A program made the position numbers and the translations under genes. The notes beneath the pieces were generated by a model. It had not been told where the DNA came from. It did no database searches and saw nothing but the letters and a program-made list of their open reading frames with translations. From NCBI GenBank assembly GCA_017849585.1, contig JAFIGT010000008.1:45497-109496 (forward strand): a stretch of 64,000 nucleotides of DNA, given 5' to 3'. Position 1 is the stretch's first letter, and the number at the start of each line of letters is the position of its first letter. This document shows positions 36,555 to 44,549 of the stretch, piece by piece. The DNA is from Verrucomicrobium sp. GTDB lineage: Bacteria > Verrucomicrobiota > Verrucomicrobiia > Methylacidiphilales > UBA1321.

Positions 36555-37928
36555 TTATTTAGCGGTGATATTCGACAGCCCGTAACGCTTGATTTTGTAA
36601 TGAAGCGCGCGACGGCTGATACCCAGCAACTCGGCCGCTTCCGAGCGATTCGACGTCACCCGCAGCAAGGTCTGCCGGATCAACTCGCTCTCCACCTGGC
36701 TCAGCTTCATGCCCGGCTTGAGCACGAAACCCGGCTCGCGCGACGCGGAGGATAGCAGCTTCGCGGGCAGATCCCCCGGCTGGATCGTCGCATGCGGCAC
36801 GGTGACGACAAGATGCTCGATGATATTGCGCAGCTGCCGCACGTTGCCCGGCCATGGCAGCGATTGCAGCAGACGCACCACCTCGGGGCTGAATTTCTTC
36901 GGCCGCCGATGATGCTTCGTCGAAAAATGGCGGCTCACCGATTCGATGAGCACCGGAATGTCCTCAATGCGTTCCCGCAGCGGCGGCACATAAACCGTCA
37001 CCACGTTGATGCGGTAGAATAAATCCTCGCGGAATTTCCCCGCTGCGCACGCGTCTTCCAAATCCTTGTTCGTCGCCGCAATCAGGCGCACGTTCGACTT
37101 CACCAGCTTGGGACTGCCCACGGGCCGAAAATAACCGTCGTCCAGCACGCGCAACAAATCGCCCTGCCCCTTTGGCGAGAGATCGCCGATTTCATCGAGA
37201 AAGAGAACCCCCCCGCTGGCGAGTTGAAACCGCCCCGCGCGATCCGTTATCGCTCCCGTGAATGCGCCACGCACATGACCGAAGAATTCCGACTCGATCA
37301 GCGAATCCGCCAGCGCCGCGCAGTTCACCGCGATGAAGGGACCATTCTGGTGACGGCTCTTCTCGTGGATCGATCGCGCGATGATTTCCTTGCCGGTGCC
37401 GCTCTCCCCCTGAATGAGCACGCTCACATCGGTCGGTGCCACCTCGCCGATCAACGAGCTGATCTTCTGCATCTCGGCGCTGCGCCCGACGAAAATATTG
37501 GGGCCGACCGTATGCCGCAAACGCGCCCGCACGGACGGATCTTCTGCCACGATAATCTGGTGCTCCAGCGCCTTGTGCACCGATTCCAAAAGCCGCGCCC
37601 CATCGACTGGTTTCGGCAGGAAATCGAAGGCGCCGCTTTTAAGCGTCTCCACCGCCGTGCGAATCGTTCCGCCCGCGCACATCAGGATGAATTGCGAATC
37701 CGGCGAGAGCGACCGCACCTTGTCCATGAATGGCACGGCGAAAAGCTGGTTTGGCTCAAAACCAATGAGCACGACGTTGTATAATTTCTGCTCGCACAAC
37801 GAAAGCGCATCCACCTCATTCACTGCAAGGGAAACTTGATACCCCGCCTCCCGAAGCGTGCCGCTGATCGCCTGGCTCGACAGGGCATCAGGGTCAAAAA
37901 CGAGGACGAAAATGCGCTTGAGATCCAC
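36555..37928 (-). CDS. NtrC-family sigma-54 activator with degenerate receiver
   Basis: The 457-residue protein has a receiver-like N-terminus, an AAA+ sigma-54 interaction domain (GESGTGKE Walker A near 165, GAFTGA loop, VLFLDEIG Walker B, NPW-like WPGNVRQL) and a Fis-type helix-turn-helix (NRSEAAELLGISRRALHYKIKRYG) at the end. In the receiver the phosphorylated Asp is missing: where DxxMP is expected the sequence reads VVLIGFEPN. The FLPKP lysine is kept. It should open sigma-54 promoters, but probably without phosphorylation. It precedes dsbD by about 29-47 bp on the same strand; two sigma-54-type promoters are visible nearby at 38814 and 46571. Confidence 0.93.
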   Translation of the reverse strand: MDLKRIFVLVFDPDALSSQAISGTLREAGYQVSLAVNEVDALSLCEQKLYNVVLIGFEPNQLFAVPFMDKVRSLSPDSQFILMCAGGTIRTAVETLKSGAFDFLPKPVDGARLLESVHKALEHQIIVAEDPSVRARLRHTVGPNIFVGRSAEMQKISSLIGEVAPTDVSVLIQGESGTGKEIIARSIHEKSRHQNGPFIAVNCAALADSLIESEFFGHVRGAFTGAITDRAGRFQLASGGVLFLDEIGDLSPKGQGDLLRVLDDGYFRPVGSPKLVKSNVRLIAATNKDLEDACAAGKFREDLFYRINVVTVYVPPLRERIEDIPVLIESVSRHFSTKHHRRPKKFSPEVVRLLQSLPWPGNVRQLRNIIEHLVVTVPHATIQPGDLPAKLLSSASREPGFVLKPGMKLSQVESELIRQTLLRVTSNRSEAAELLGISRRALHYKIKRYGLSNITAK

Positions 37929-37931
37929 ACG

Positions 37932-37980
37932 TTTAATTTACTGCGCACTTTTTTAATTTACAGCGCAAAATTTGCGCAAA
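37932..37980. promoter_or_regulatory. 20-bp-phased direct repeats and GCGCA boxes before the NtrC-type gene
   Basis: TTTAATTTACTGCGCA (37932-37947) and TTTAATTTACAGCGCA (37952-37967) are 15/16 identical and start exactly 20 bp apart. The perfect palindrome TTTGCGCAAA follows at 37971-37980. They lie 3-52 bp upstream of the regulator's start codon, where an autoregulator would bind. Confidence 0.5.
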
Positions 37981-38104
37981 ATCAAAATCACCTCCCTGCC
38001 ATTAGACTTTTACTCATACCACCAAAAATCGCATTCCATTGCCTGAGAGCAGATTACGAATTCCTACCTCAACCCGGCACAACTCTAGCATTAAGAGAGC
38101 TACC

Positions 38105-38524
38105 ATGAATGATTCCAAGACCGTGATTGAACGACTCCGCGAAGTGATTGCTCTCGAATGCAAGGTTGCCGCCTTGAACGATAATGGCGTCGCGATCGGG
38201 AAGGCACTTTCCCAAGAAATGACCGAAGCCCGCGCCCTCATCCCTACCGCCATCCTCGGACACCATGACCGCATGCGCGACCGCGGCAAGAAGAGTGTCG
38301 CCCCCGTCCGAAATGGTGTTTGTGGCGCCTGCCACCTCCGCCTACCCATCAGCCATGCGATCAGCTTGAATCCCACGCACGATCTCGAAGTGTGCGACAA
38401 CTGCGGCGTCTTCCTTTACGTGGAAGCCACTCCCGCCGCAGAAGCCAGTCCGGTCCTACATCGCAGCACCACCAAGCGCTCCAAGGCCAGCAAGAAAGCC
38501 GCCCCGGCTAGCCTCGCAAGCTAA
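38105..38524 (+). CDS. C4-type zinc-ribbon protein
   Basis: A 139-residue protein starting at the ATG at 38105, with a GAGAG ribosome-binding site; the frame is open 22 codons upstream but with no signal there. The N-terminal half is helical and coiled-coil-like (TVIERLREVIALECKVAAL). The centre holds a zinc ribbon with CGACHLRLPISHAISL and then VCDNCGVFLYVE, two CxxC pairs about 24 residues apart. The tail is Ala/Lys-rich and disordered. This is the layout of the CT583/DUF164-type zinc ribbon proteins, which bind nucleic acids or proteins but have no settled role. A strong terminator follows. Confidence 0.8.
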   Translation: MNDSKTVIERLREVIALECKVAALNDNGVAIGKALSQEMTEARALIPTAILGHHDRMRDRGKKSVAPVRNGVCGACHLRLPISHAISLNPTHDLEVCDNCGVFLYVEATPAAEASPVLHRSTTKRSKASKKAAPASLAS

Positions 38525-38581
38525 ATTACCCCTCTACTCCATTTAATTCCTGAGTCGTGGCCGATTCAGGGATTTGCATAG

Positions 38582-38620
38582 CCGATCTGGCGTTCTCCCG
38601 CGTCAGATCGGTTCTTTTTT
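38582..38620 (+). terminator. Rho-independent terminator of the zinc-ribbon gene
   Basis: CCGATCTGGCG (38582-38592) pairs with CGTCAGATCGG (38601-38611), with one G-T pair, and TTCTTTTTT follows. It lies about 60 bp after the stop codon. Confidence 0.88.
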
Positions 38621-38813
38621 CTTACAAGTTGCCAAATATGGAAAGCAACCTACCACTTCTTCCTAAATCCTCAAAAAACGAGCACACCAAATCGTGTCGA
38701 TTGCAAAAAAATATAGCTAAAGTGCAAAATTAGTTTTCTTTTCTGCCATCGGATTTATTTTTGATAAAGTCATAATATATTAATAATAAGAATCTTATAA
38801 CATAAAATGGAAA

Positions 38814-38831
38814 TTGGCATAGGCTAAGCAT
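38814..38831 (+). promoter_or_regulatory. Sigma-54-type (-24/-12) promoter candidate
   Basis: TTGGCATAGGCTAAGCAT has the GG and GC of sigma-54 promoters exactly 10 bases apart (38816-38817 and 38828-38829) and matches TGGCAC-N5-TTGCA at most positions. It ends about 34 bp before the start of the small exported protein at 38865, and an NtrC-type activator is encoded 0.9 kb away. Confidence 0.5.
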
Positions 38832-38864
38832 TCTTAATAGGCGAACCCGAACCAGGATCGCCCC

Positions 38865-39347
38865 ATGAAAGCCCACTTCCCGACTCTCCTTGGTGTCACG
38901 CTCCTTCTCATCGGAGGCTCGATGCCCATTCAAGCGGGAGATGATAGTTTTGCCATCGCTCGTGACAGAAGCATCGCCGGCAAGCGGATTTCGGGCGCCT
39001 GCCTTCCCTTTGCACAAGATCTCTATAGTCGTCTGACCAAGGCAGGCGGCGAAGCGCATCTCGTAGTTTTTAACTGGCGGAGTCCGGCGGGAATCACCGG
39101 CACGCACGCGATTGTTGTATACCGGGACAAGGAAGGCCGTTACTGGGCCATGGATAACCTGCAAACCGCCCCCCTCTGGTTGGCAGGATCAACTCCAGCG
39201 GCTTGGGCGTCCTTCTTTGCCCCGCGCTACGCTGTAGAAGTAAAAGGCCACAAGATGGACCCGGCCCTGGCGGGGCAGTATGCGGACCGTAGTCGTTCCA
39301 CGGAGACTGCCGCTGTCAGGACGGCGGGTCTACTGGCCAGCAATTGA
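38865..39347 (+). CDS. Small exported papain-like or transglutaminase-like protein
   Basis: This 160-residue protein has a signal peptide (LLGVTLLLIGGSMPIQAG). Its mature part has a Cys-His-Asp order typical of papain-fold peptidases or transglutaminase-like enzymes: GACLPFAQDLYSRL with Cys, THAIVVYRDKEG with His, and YWAMDNLQ with Asp/Asn. I do not recognise a named family, so enzyme activity is an inference from these three motifs. It stands alone between a sigma-54-type promoter candidate and a strong terminator, which suggests a regulated single-gene unit. Confidence 0.75.
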   Translation: MKAHFPTLLGVTLLLIGGSMPIQAGDDSFAIARDRSIAGKRISGACLPFAQDLYSRLTKAGGEAHLVVFNWRSPAGITGTHAIVVYRDKEGRYWAMDNLQTAPLWLAGSTPAAWASFFAPRYAVEVKGHKMDPALAGQYADRSRSTETAAVRTAGLLASN

Positions 39348-39426
39348 TTCCATCCTTTTAGATGAATCGAACAAAGGAGCTCTTAAAGTAGAAAGCCCAT
39401 ACTAAGTAAAGAGAGTCGATAGTAAG

Positions 39427-39470
39427 GACCCGTCGTCTGTAATTCTGAGCAGACGGCGGGTCTTTCTTTT
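39427..39470 (+). terminator. Rho-independent terminator
   Basis: GACCCGTCGTCTG (39427-39439) pairs over 13 bp with CAGACGGCGGGTC (39450-39462), with one G-T pair, followed by TTTCTTTT. It ends the small exported protein gene before the converging GH4 gene. Confidence 0.9.
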
Positions 39471-39479
39471 ATCTCCGGT

Positions 39480-41651
39480 CTACTCCGCCGACACGCAGGA
39501 GTAGTGGCCCGAACGGCAATACGAATCGTAATTACCGTTCAAGGCAAGACGTCCGCCACTGTGGGCATCGCCCAGCGCCGTGAGGTTTGCAATCAAGTCG
39601 AAGAGGAATTCCTTCGGTCGACCCGCGAAACCGAGCGCGGCGTACGGAATCAGCAGGTCCACATCGTAGGCAATCTTGCTGATCGACTGGCTCGCCTTCA
39701 CCCCGTTGACGGGCTTTCCGCCGGCATACAGGACGACAGGTGTTTTCTTGCCCGGCTGCGGATGGCAGAAGATCTGCGTGATGCCACCACCATTGGCCGG
39801 ACTGAAGAACAGCTCGATGCAGGATGCGCTTTCGTGCGAATTCCGCGAATTCTTTTTATCCGCTGTCACCTTCGAGTCGAAGATATGCGTCTTGATGCGC
39901 AGTCCGTCCTTCTCGTGGCTCAGGCGCACATCGCCCGCATTAAATCCAGCGAGAGTGAACGGCGTGACCGATTCCCCGCCCTTGGGGATGATGATCTCCT
40001 GGCGCACACCGAGAACGAGCCCCTTGCAGAGCACGTTGGGAGTTTCGCCCTTGAGATTGATTTCCAGTTTTTCCGCAGGCAATTCCTTGGGGGCAAACTT
40101 GATCTTCTGTTCGATCTTCTTGCCCGCACCTAGTTTCACGCGGATCGTCTGAGGTTTGAAGGTAACGTCGCTCGTGCTAATCGTGACCGCCACTTCCTGC
40201 GCAACTTCCGCCGGATTCTCCAATTCCACCGCAAGGTCGAACTCGGACCACTTCTTCGGCAGCAGACCGCTGGAAGACGTCAGTTTGGCCAACACGCGAT
40301 CGCCGACGCCGGCATAACCGCGGCCGGTGTTCTTGATCGTGGGCGAGAATTCGCCAAGCAGGCCAACCTTCTGGTGCGCTTCGATGAGTTCGTCGCACAT
40401 CTCCCAAATCTTGTCGAGGGGCAGTTGCGTCGCCGTGTGCGGATCGACCATGACAGCATGATAAATGTGTTCGCGTTTCTTGGTGAGCGCCGCTTCCACG
40501 GTCAACTCCTGCACATTGATATTACTGCGGCAAAGAGCGGCCAGTTGCGGCGGCAGATCACCGATCACCGTGGGCTGGATGCCCTGACCATCGATCAAGC
40601 ACGGCACTTCCACGCAACAGCCTTGCGGCAGGTTGGTAATGAGGCCGGTGTTCGGCACGTTGCCGTAAATCACGACCGGCTTGTTCGTCTCGCGAGCGCG
40701 GATGATGAAGGAGCCGTACTCGTGCGAAAGCTTGGGAATCTGGATGTCCCCACTTTTGCCACCGAGCAATTCCGCCTCGGCGCTGTGCCACGTGGCCATG
40801 ATCGATTCGCAACGACGGATGTATTCATCGAGCGGGATGTCGAATTGCTCGACCACCTTCGGGCCGTGGTGGATGAAGTATGGCACGTACTCGCTCTGAT
40901 GCTCGCTCGATTCGGTGACGAAGTAACCGGTGCGACGCATCATCTCGAAGCGCACTTTCTCCGCCTTAAATTTCGGGTCCTGAATGCACTTGAAGAGCAA
41001 CGGATAGATATCCTGATTGCGGTACTCGAGCTTGAGGAAGAAGGCCATGTGGTTGATGCCCGCCACGAGATAGGTAACGTCCTTGTAATCCACTCCGGCG
41101 AAATTCGCGAGTTGTTGAGAGGTGCCCTGCACCGAGTGGCAGAGACCGACGTGGGGAATGCCCACCGCGCGCGAGACACCGAGACAGTTCATCGCCATCG
41201 GGTTCGTATAATTGAGCAAGATACAATCCGGCGCGCCGACTTCCGCGATGTCTTGGGCAATCTTGTTGATGACCGGGATGGTGCGCAACCCACGGAAAAC
41301 GCCGCCCACGCCGAGGGTATCGGCAATGGTCTGGCGCAGGCCGTACTTCTTCGGAATCTCGAAATCGATGACCGTGCCCGGCTTGTAACCACCCACCTGA
41401 ATGGTACAGATCACGTAGCGAGCGCCTTGCACGGCCTTGCGCTGGTTGGTGGTGGCTTCGATCTTCACTCTCGAGTTCAGCTTGGCCACCATGCGGCGCG
41501 CCATGATGTCGGCCACCTTGAGACGGCTCGGATCAATGTCCATCAGGCAAATCGTGGCGTCGCCCAATTCGGGCGCTTGCAGCACATCCGCGATAAGCTG
41601 CTTGGCGAAAACAACGGAACCGGCACCGATCAAAGTAATCTTGGGTTGCAT
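39480..41651 (-). CDS. GH4 alpha-galactosidase-like enzyme with C-terminal binding domain
   Basis: Residues 1-450 form a GH4 enzyme: NAD-binding ITLIGAGSVVFAKQLIAD, then LNYTNPMAMN, GLCHSVQGT with the metal-ligand Cys, and AGINHMAFF with the metal-ligand His. GH4 enzymes use NAD and Mn to cleave glycosides by redox-elimination; this one looks MelA-like. Unusually about 270 residues follow: an Ig/NPCBM-like stretch (DLAVELENPAEVAQEVAVTI) and a carbohydrate family 9-like binding domain from about 575 (GLRIKTHIFDSKV, CIELFFSPANGGG). Normal GH4 proteins are about 450 residues. No signal peptide. Divergent from an AraC regulator. Confidence 0.88.
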   Translation of the reverse strand: MQPKITLIGAGSVVFAKQLIADVLQAPELGDATICLMDIDPSRLKVADIMARRMVAKLNSRVKIEATTNQRKAVQGARYVICTIQVGGYKPGTVIDFEIPKKYGLRQTIADTLGVGGVFRGLRTIPVINKIAQDIAEVGAPDCILLNYTNPMAMNCLGVSRAVGIPHVGLCHSVQGTSQQLANFAGVDYKDVTYLVAGINHMAFFLKLEYRNQDIYPLLFKCIQDPKFKAEKVRFEMMRRTGYFVTESSEHQSEYVPYFIHHGPKVVEQFDIPLDEYIRRCESIMATWHSAEAELLGGKSGDIQIPKLSHEYGSFIIRARETNKPVVIYGNVPNTGLITNLPQGCCVEVPCLIDGQGIQPTVIGDLPPQLAALCRSNINVQELTVEAALTKKREHIYHAVMVDPHTATQLPLDKIWEMCDELIEAHQKVGLLGEFSPTIKNTGRGYAGVGDRVLAKLTSSSGLLPKKWSEFDLAVELENPAEVAQEVAVTISTSDVTFKPQTIRVKLGAGKKIEQKIKFAPKELPAEKLEINLKGETPNVLCKGLVLGVRQEIIIPKGGESVTPFTLAGFNAGDVRLSHEKDGLRIKTHIFDSKVTADKKNSRNSHESASCIELFFSPANGGGITQIFCHPQPGKKTPVVLYAGGKPVNGVKASQSISKIAYDVDLLIPYAALGFAGRPKEFLFDLIANLTALGDAHSGGRLALNGNYDSYCRSGHYSCVSAE

Positions 41652-41694
41652 GGTCTCAGTGTGACCTCTCCCCCTTCTTCCACGAGTTCAAAAA

Positions 41695-41729
41695 TGTGAT
41701 AATACGTGCAATTTTGTGATATTGTGATA
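41695..41729. promoter_or_regulatory. Three TGTGATA boxes in the divergent GH4/AraC promoter region
   Basis: TGTGATA occurs at 41695-41701, 41715-41721 and 41723-41729. The first two start 20 bp apart, the spacing of AraC-family half-sites. The boxes lie 44 bp from the GH4 start and 13 bp from the regulator start. Confidence 0.45.
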
Positions 41730-41741
41730 AAGACTTTCCCT

Positions 41742-42506
41742 ATGGCCGAGCCCCCCATGCTCACTGTTCCCTACGTAAAACTCCAAGAAAGACGGGCCAA
41801 TCCCCGTTATGACTGGCCGAATGAGAATCGCTGCCCAAGTCCTTTTGTGATCTTGCAATACACCGTCAACGGCTGCGGAGGATTCGATCTTGATGGCATA
41901 CCTCACGAAGTCGGTCCCGGCCACGCCCTGCTGGCCATTCCTCCCGAACGATCACGGTACTACTATCCGCCCTCACGCAAGGAAGTCTGGGAATTCCGCT
42001 GGCTGAATTTCTACGGCGACTTCTCCGTGCAACTCTGGCGCAATTTCCGCAAGCAATTCGGTCCCGTCCCGGCCCTGCCACCGCAATCCCCCGCCGAACG
42101 ACTCATGCGGGAAATCATTCAACTCGTCGGCTCGCAACGTCACCCGGACCCGTTTCTGGTGGGCGAGATGGCCTATCAATTCTATCTCACCTGGTGGCGG
42201 CAACTGCAGGAACAGCAACCGCTGCCCGACTTTGCCGATCCGGTTGTCGAAGCTGAAAAATTCTGCCGCCAACATTTTCGCCGCCCCCTCGCTGTCAAGG
42301 AAATCGCCCACCACGTCGGGTTGACCCGCGAACATTTCTCCCGCCTCTTTCAAGAGCGACATCAGCAGGGCCCCGCCGCCTACCTGCGCACACTGCGCCT
42401 CAAGGAAGCCCGGCGTTTGCGTCGCGCTCAGCCGATGACCCTCACCGAACTCGCCATGCGCACCGGTTTCCCCAGCGCCCGGCAATTGGGCAAGCTCTTG
42501 CGCTAA
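41742..42506 (+). CDS. AraC-family transcriptional regulator
   Basis: About 254 residues from the ATG at 41742; a GTG twelve codons upstream is open but lies among the TGTGATA boxes. The N-terminal half is a cupin-type sugar-sensing domain (CGGFDLDGIPHEVGPGHALLAIPPER). The C-terminal 95 residues hold two helix-turn-helix units (AVKEIAHHVGLTREHFSRLFQERH, then LTELAMRTGFPSARQLGKLLR). It is divergent from the GH4 gene and so most likely its activator, responding to the galactoside. Confidence 0.92.
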   Translation: MAEPPMLTVPYVKLQERRANPRYDWPNENRCPSPFVILQYTVNGCGGFDLDGIPHEVGPGHALLAIPPERSRYYYPPSRKEVWEFRWLNFYGDFSVQLWRNFRKQFGPVPALPPQSPAERLMREIIQLVGSQRHPDPFLVGEMAYQFYLTWWRQLQEQQPLPDFADPVVEAEKFCRQHFRRPLAVKEIAHHVGLTREHFSRLFQERHQQGPAAYLRTLRLKEARRLRRAQPMTLTELAMRTGFPSARQLGKLLR

Positions 42507-42538
42507 ACCCCGACCGCTTCTATCCTTTAAGAAACACC

Positions 42539-44107
42539 GTGTCCAACCCCGAAACGCCCGACCTCGCCGCCAAAGTCCGCTCGCTGCCGCACCGGCCAGG
42601 AGTCTATCTCTACAAGGATCGCTTCGGGCGCATCATCTACGTCGGCAAAGCCCGCGACCTGCACAAACGGGTCGGCCAATATTTCCACCCCTCGCGACGA
42701 CAAACCGCCGACCGCAAGACGCAGGCGCTAGTGGAAAGCATCTGCGATCTCGAGTACCACGAAGTGAAGTCCGAGGCGGAAGCGCTCCTGCTCGAAGGCA
42801 AACTCATCAAGGAGTATCGCCCCCGCTACAACGTCAGCTTCCGCGACGACAAACATTTCCTCCTGGTGAAGGTGAATCTCAACGATCCCTTCCCCCGCTT
42901 CTTCCTCACCCGCATGCGCAAGGACGACGGCGCGCGTTACTTCGGACCCTTTGCCCATTCCGGCGCACTGCGCAACACGATCAATCTCCTCCGTAAAAAA
43001 TTCCATCTACGCACCTGCCATCCCACGCTCCCCGGCGAAACCGATTTCAAGCATTGCCTCAACCACATCATCAAGAACTGTTCCGCGCCGTGCGTGAACA
43101 AGATCACCCGGGCGGGGTACATGGCGCAGGTGCAACTCGCCTGCGATTTTCTGGAAGGCAAATCGGGCGAATGGGTCGCCATGCTGGAAAAGGAAATGCA
43201 GGCCGCCGCCGCGCAGATGGACTTTGAAAAAGCCGCACGCCTCCGCGACCAGATCGAAGACCTCAAGCAAACCAGCGAACCCGCCAAGCGTTTCGTCCGC
43301 CGGTTCGAGCGCACCAGCGGGAACATCGATCCCGAGCAGGACATGTTCGAATTGCAAAAAGTCCTCGAGCTGCCCGAGCCGCCGGAGATCATCGAGTGCT
43401 TCGACATCTCCAACATTTCCACCACCCACAAGGTGGCCTCCATGGTCTGCTTCCGTCACGGCGTCCCGGACAAGGATAACTATCGCCGCTACCGCATTCG
43501 CACCGTCGCCGGACAGGATGACTTCGCCAGCATCGCCGAGGCCGTGCGGCGTCGCTACAGCCGCATCCTCGCCGAAGGCTACCGCCGTCCCAATCTCATC
43601 GTCGTTGACGGCGGCAAGGGACAGCTCAGCAGCGCGTTGGCGGAATTGAAAACTCTCGGCCTCACCGAACAACCGATCATCGGCCTCGCCAAGGAACGCG
43701 AGGAAATCTTTCGTCCCGGCCAAAGCGCTCCCATCGTCCTCGACCACGGTGTCGGCGCGTTGCGCCTGCTGCAGCGCATCCGCGACGAAGCCCATCGCGT
43801 GGCCAACGGCTATCATCAACTCCTGCTGAAACAGCGCATCAACGAAAGCCGGCTCGACGATTGCCCCGGCATCAGCGAGAACCGCAAGAAACTACTCCTG
43901 AAACAATTCGGCTCCATCGAACGACTGCGTCGCGCCAGCATCGAGGATATCGCCGCCGTACCCGGAATCGGCCCCAAACTCGCACAAGGTATCTTCGATT
44001 TCCTCGCCAAGCTCCCCAAGCGCGGCCCCTCGCCACGATCGGAGGAGAGCGAATACATTCCCGGCCCCAACGACTCGGGTGACATCATCTACCGGCTCAA
44101 CGAGTGA
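42539..44107 (+). CDS. uvrC: Excinuclease ABC subunit C (UvrC)
   Basis: The 522-residue protein has the GIY-YIG 3' nuclease (GVYLYKDRFGRIIYVGKARDL), the Cys-rich linker (KNCSAPCVNKI), a UVR domain (MDFEKAARLRDQIEDL), the RNase H-like 5' nuclease (ECFDISNIS, IVVDGGKGQLSSA) and tandem helix-hairpin-helix motifs (CPGISENRKKLLL, VPGIGPKLAQ). It makes both cuts in nucleotide excision repair, with UvrA and UvrB. It is shorter than the ~600-residue E. coli protein but has all domains. The start is GTG. Its stop overlaps the next gene by four bases. Confidence 0.96.
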   Translation: MSNPETPDLAAKVRSLPHRPGVYLYKDRFGRIIYVGKARDLHKRVGQYFHPSRRQTADRKTQALVESICDLEYHEVKSEAEALLLEGKLIKEYRPRYNVSFRDDKHFLLVKVNLNDPFPRFFLTRMRKDDGARYFGPFAHSGALRNTINLLRKKFHLRTCHPTLPGETDFKHCLNHIIKNCSAPCVNKITRAGYMAQVQLACDFLEGKSGEWVAMLEKEMQAAAAQMDFEKAARLRDQIEDLKQTSEPAKRFVRRFERTSGNIDPEQDMFELQKVLELPEPPEIIECFDISNISTTHKVASMVCFRHGVPDKDNYRRYRIRTVAGQDDFASIAEAVRRRYSRILAEGYRRPNLIVVDGGKGQLSSALAELKTLGLTEQPIIGLAKEREEIFRPGQSAPIVLDHGVGALRLLQRIRDEAHRVANGYHQLLLKQRINESRLDDCPGISENRKKLLLKQFGSIERLRRASIEDIAAVPGIGPKLAQGIFDFLAKLPKRGPSPRSEESEYIPGPNDSGDIIYRLNE

Positions 44108-44475
44108 CGCCTTCCTTCGAACAACTTCAAGTTCTCGCACAACGCGAAATTGATCGCGTCCTGACCCGCTTACCCCGGCATATCCGCGACGCCACGCACC
44201 AGCTCGCCATCCAGTTGCAAGATTATCCCGATTCCGAAAGCGGTCTCGACGACGATCTGCTCGGAGTTTTTCTCGGCAACTCGCTCGCCAGCTTGGACGG
44301 CTGCTATCCAACCCCCGAGCCAACCGAGATCATCCTCTTCCTCGGCAACATCTGGGACTATGCGGAAGGCGACAAAGACGCGTTCATCGACGAAGTCCGT
44401 ATCACTCTCTTGCACGAACTCGGCCATTTCCTCGGCCTCGACGAGATTGATCTCGATGAACGCGGATTGGGATAA
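44104..44475 (+). CDS. Zincin-like metallopeptidase family protein
   Basis: A 123-residue protein with the zinc-protease motif HELGHFLGLDE near its C-terminus and EPTEIILFLGNIW in the middle, matching the small bacterial zincin-like family (minimal metalloprotease domain). Its substrate is not known for the family. It begins with a GTG that overlaps the uvrC stop codon, so it is translationally coupled to uvrC. No signal peptide; cytoplasmic. Confidence 0.87.
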   Translation: MTPSFEQLQVLAQREIDRVLTRLPRHIRDATHQLAIQLQDYPDSESGLDDDLLGVFLGNSLASLDGCYPTPEPTEIILFLGNIWDYAEGDKDAFIDEVRITLLHELGHFLGLDEIDLDERGLG

Positions 44476-44549
44476 TCGCCAATATTCACAACGAGAAAGC
44501 CATCAGGAACCCACAAAAAGAAAGTGCAGCGTGAAGCTCCCTACAATGT

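Larger units (their letters stand above)
38525..38864. other. Intergenic gap: terminator, then AT-rich promoter region
   Basis: This 340-bp gap has no convincing gene. It contains an inverted pair CCTGA/TCAGG near 38550, the terminator at 38582-38620, about 190 bp of AT-rich DNA, and the sigma-54-type promoter at 38814-38831. Confidence 0.7.

Noticed and set aside
37932..37967. CRISPR-like repeats before the NtrC-type gene
   Set aside because: Only two units with a 4-bp gap and no spacers; better explained as regulator sites.
40374..41699. 441-codon plus-strand frame opposite the GH4 gene
   Set aside because: It lies wholly antisense to a gene with clear GH4 motifs and has a His/Arg/Val-rich composition typical of shadow frames in GC-rich DNA.
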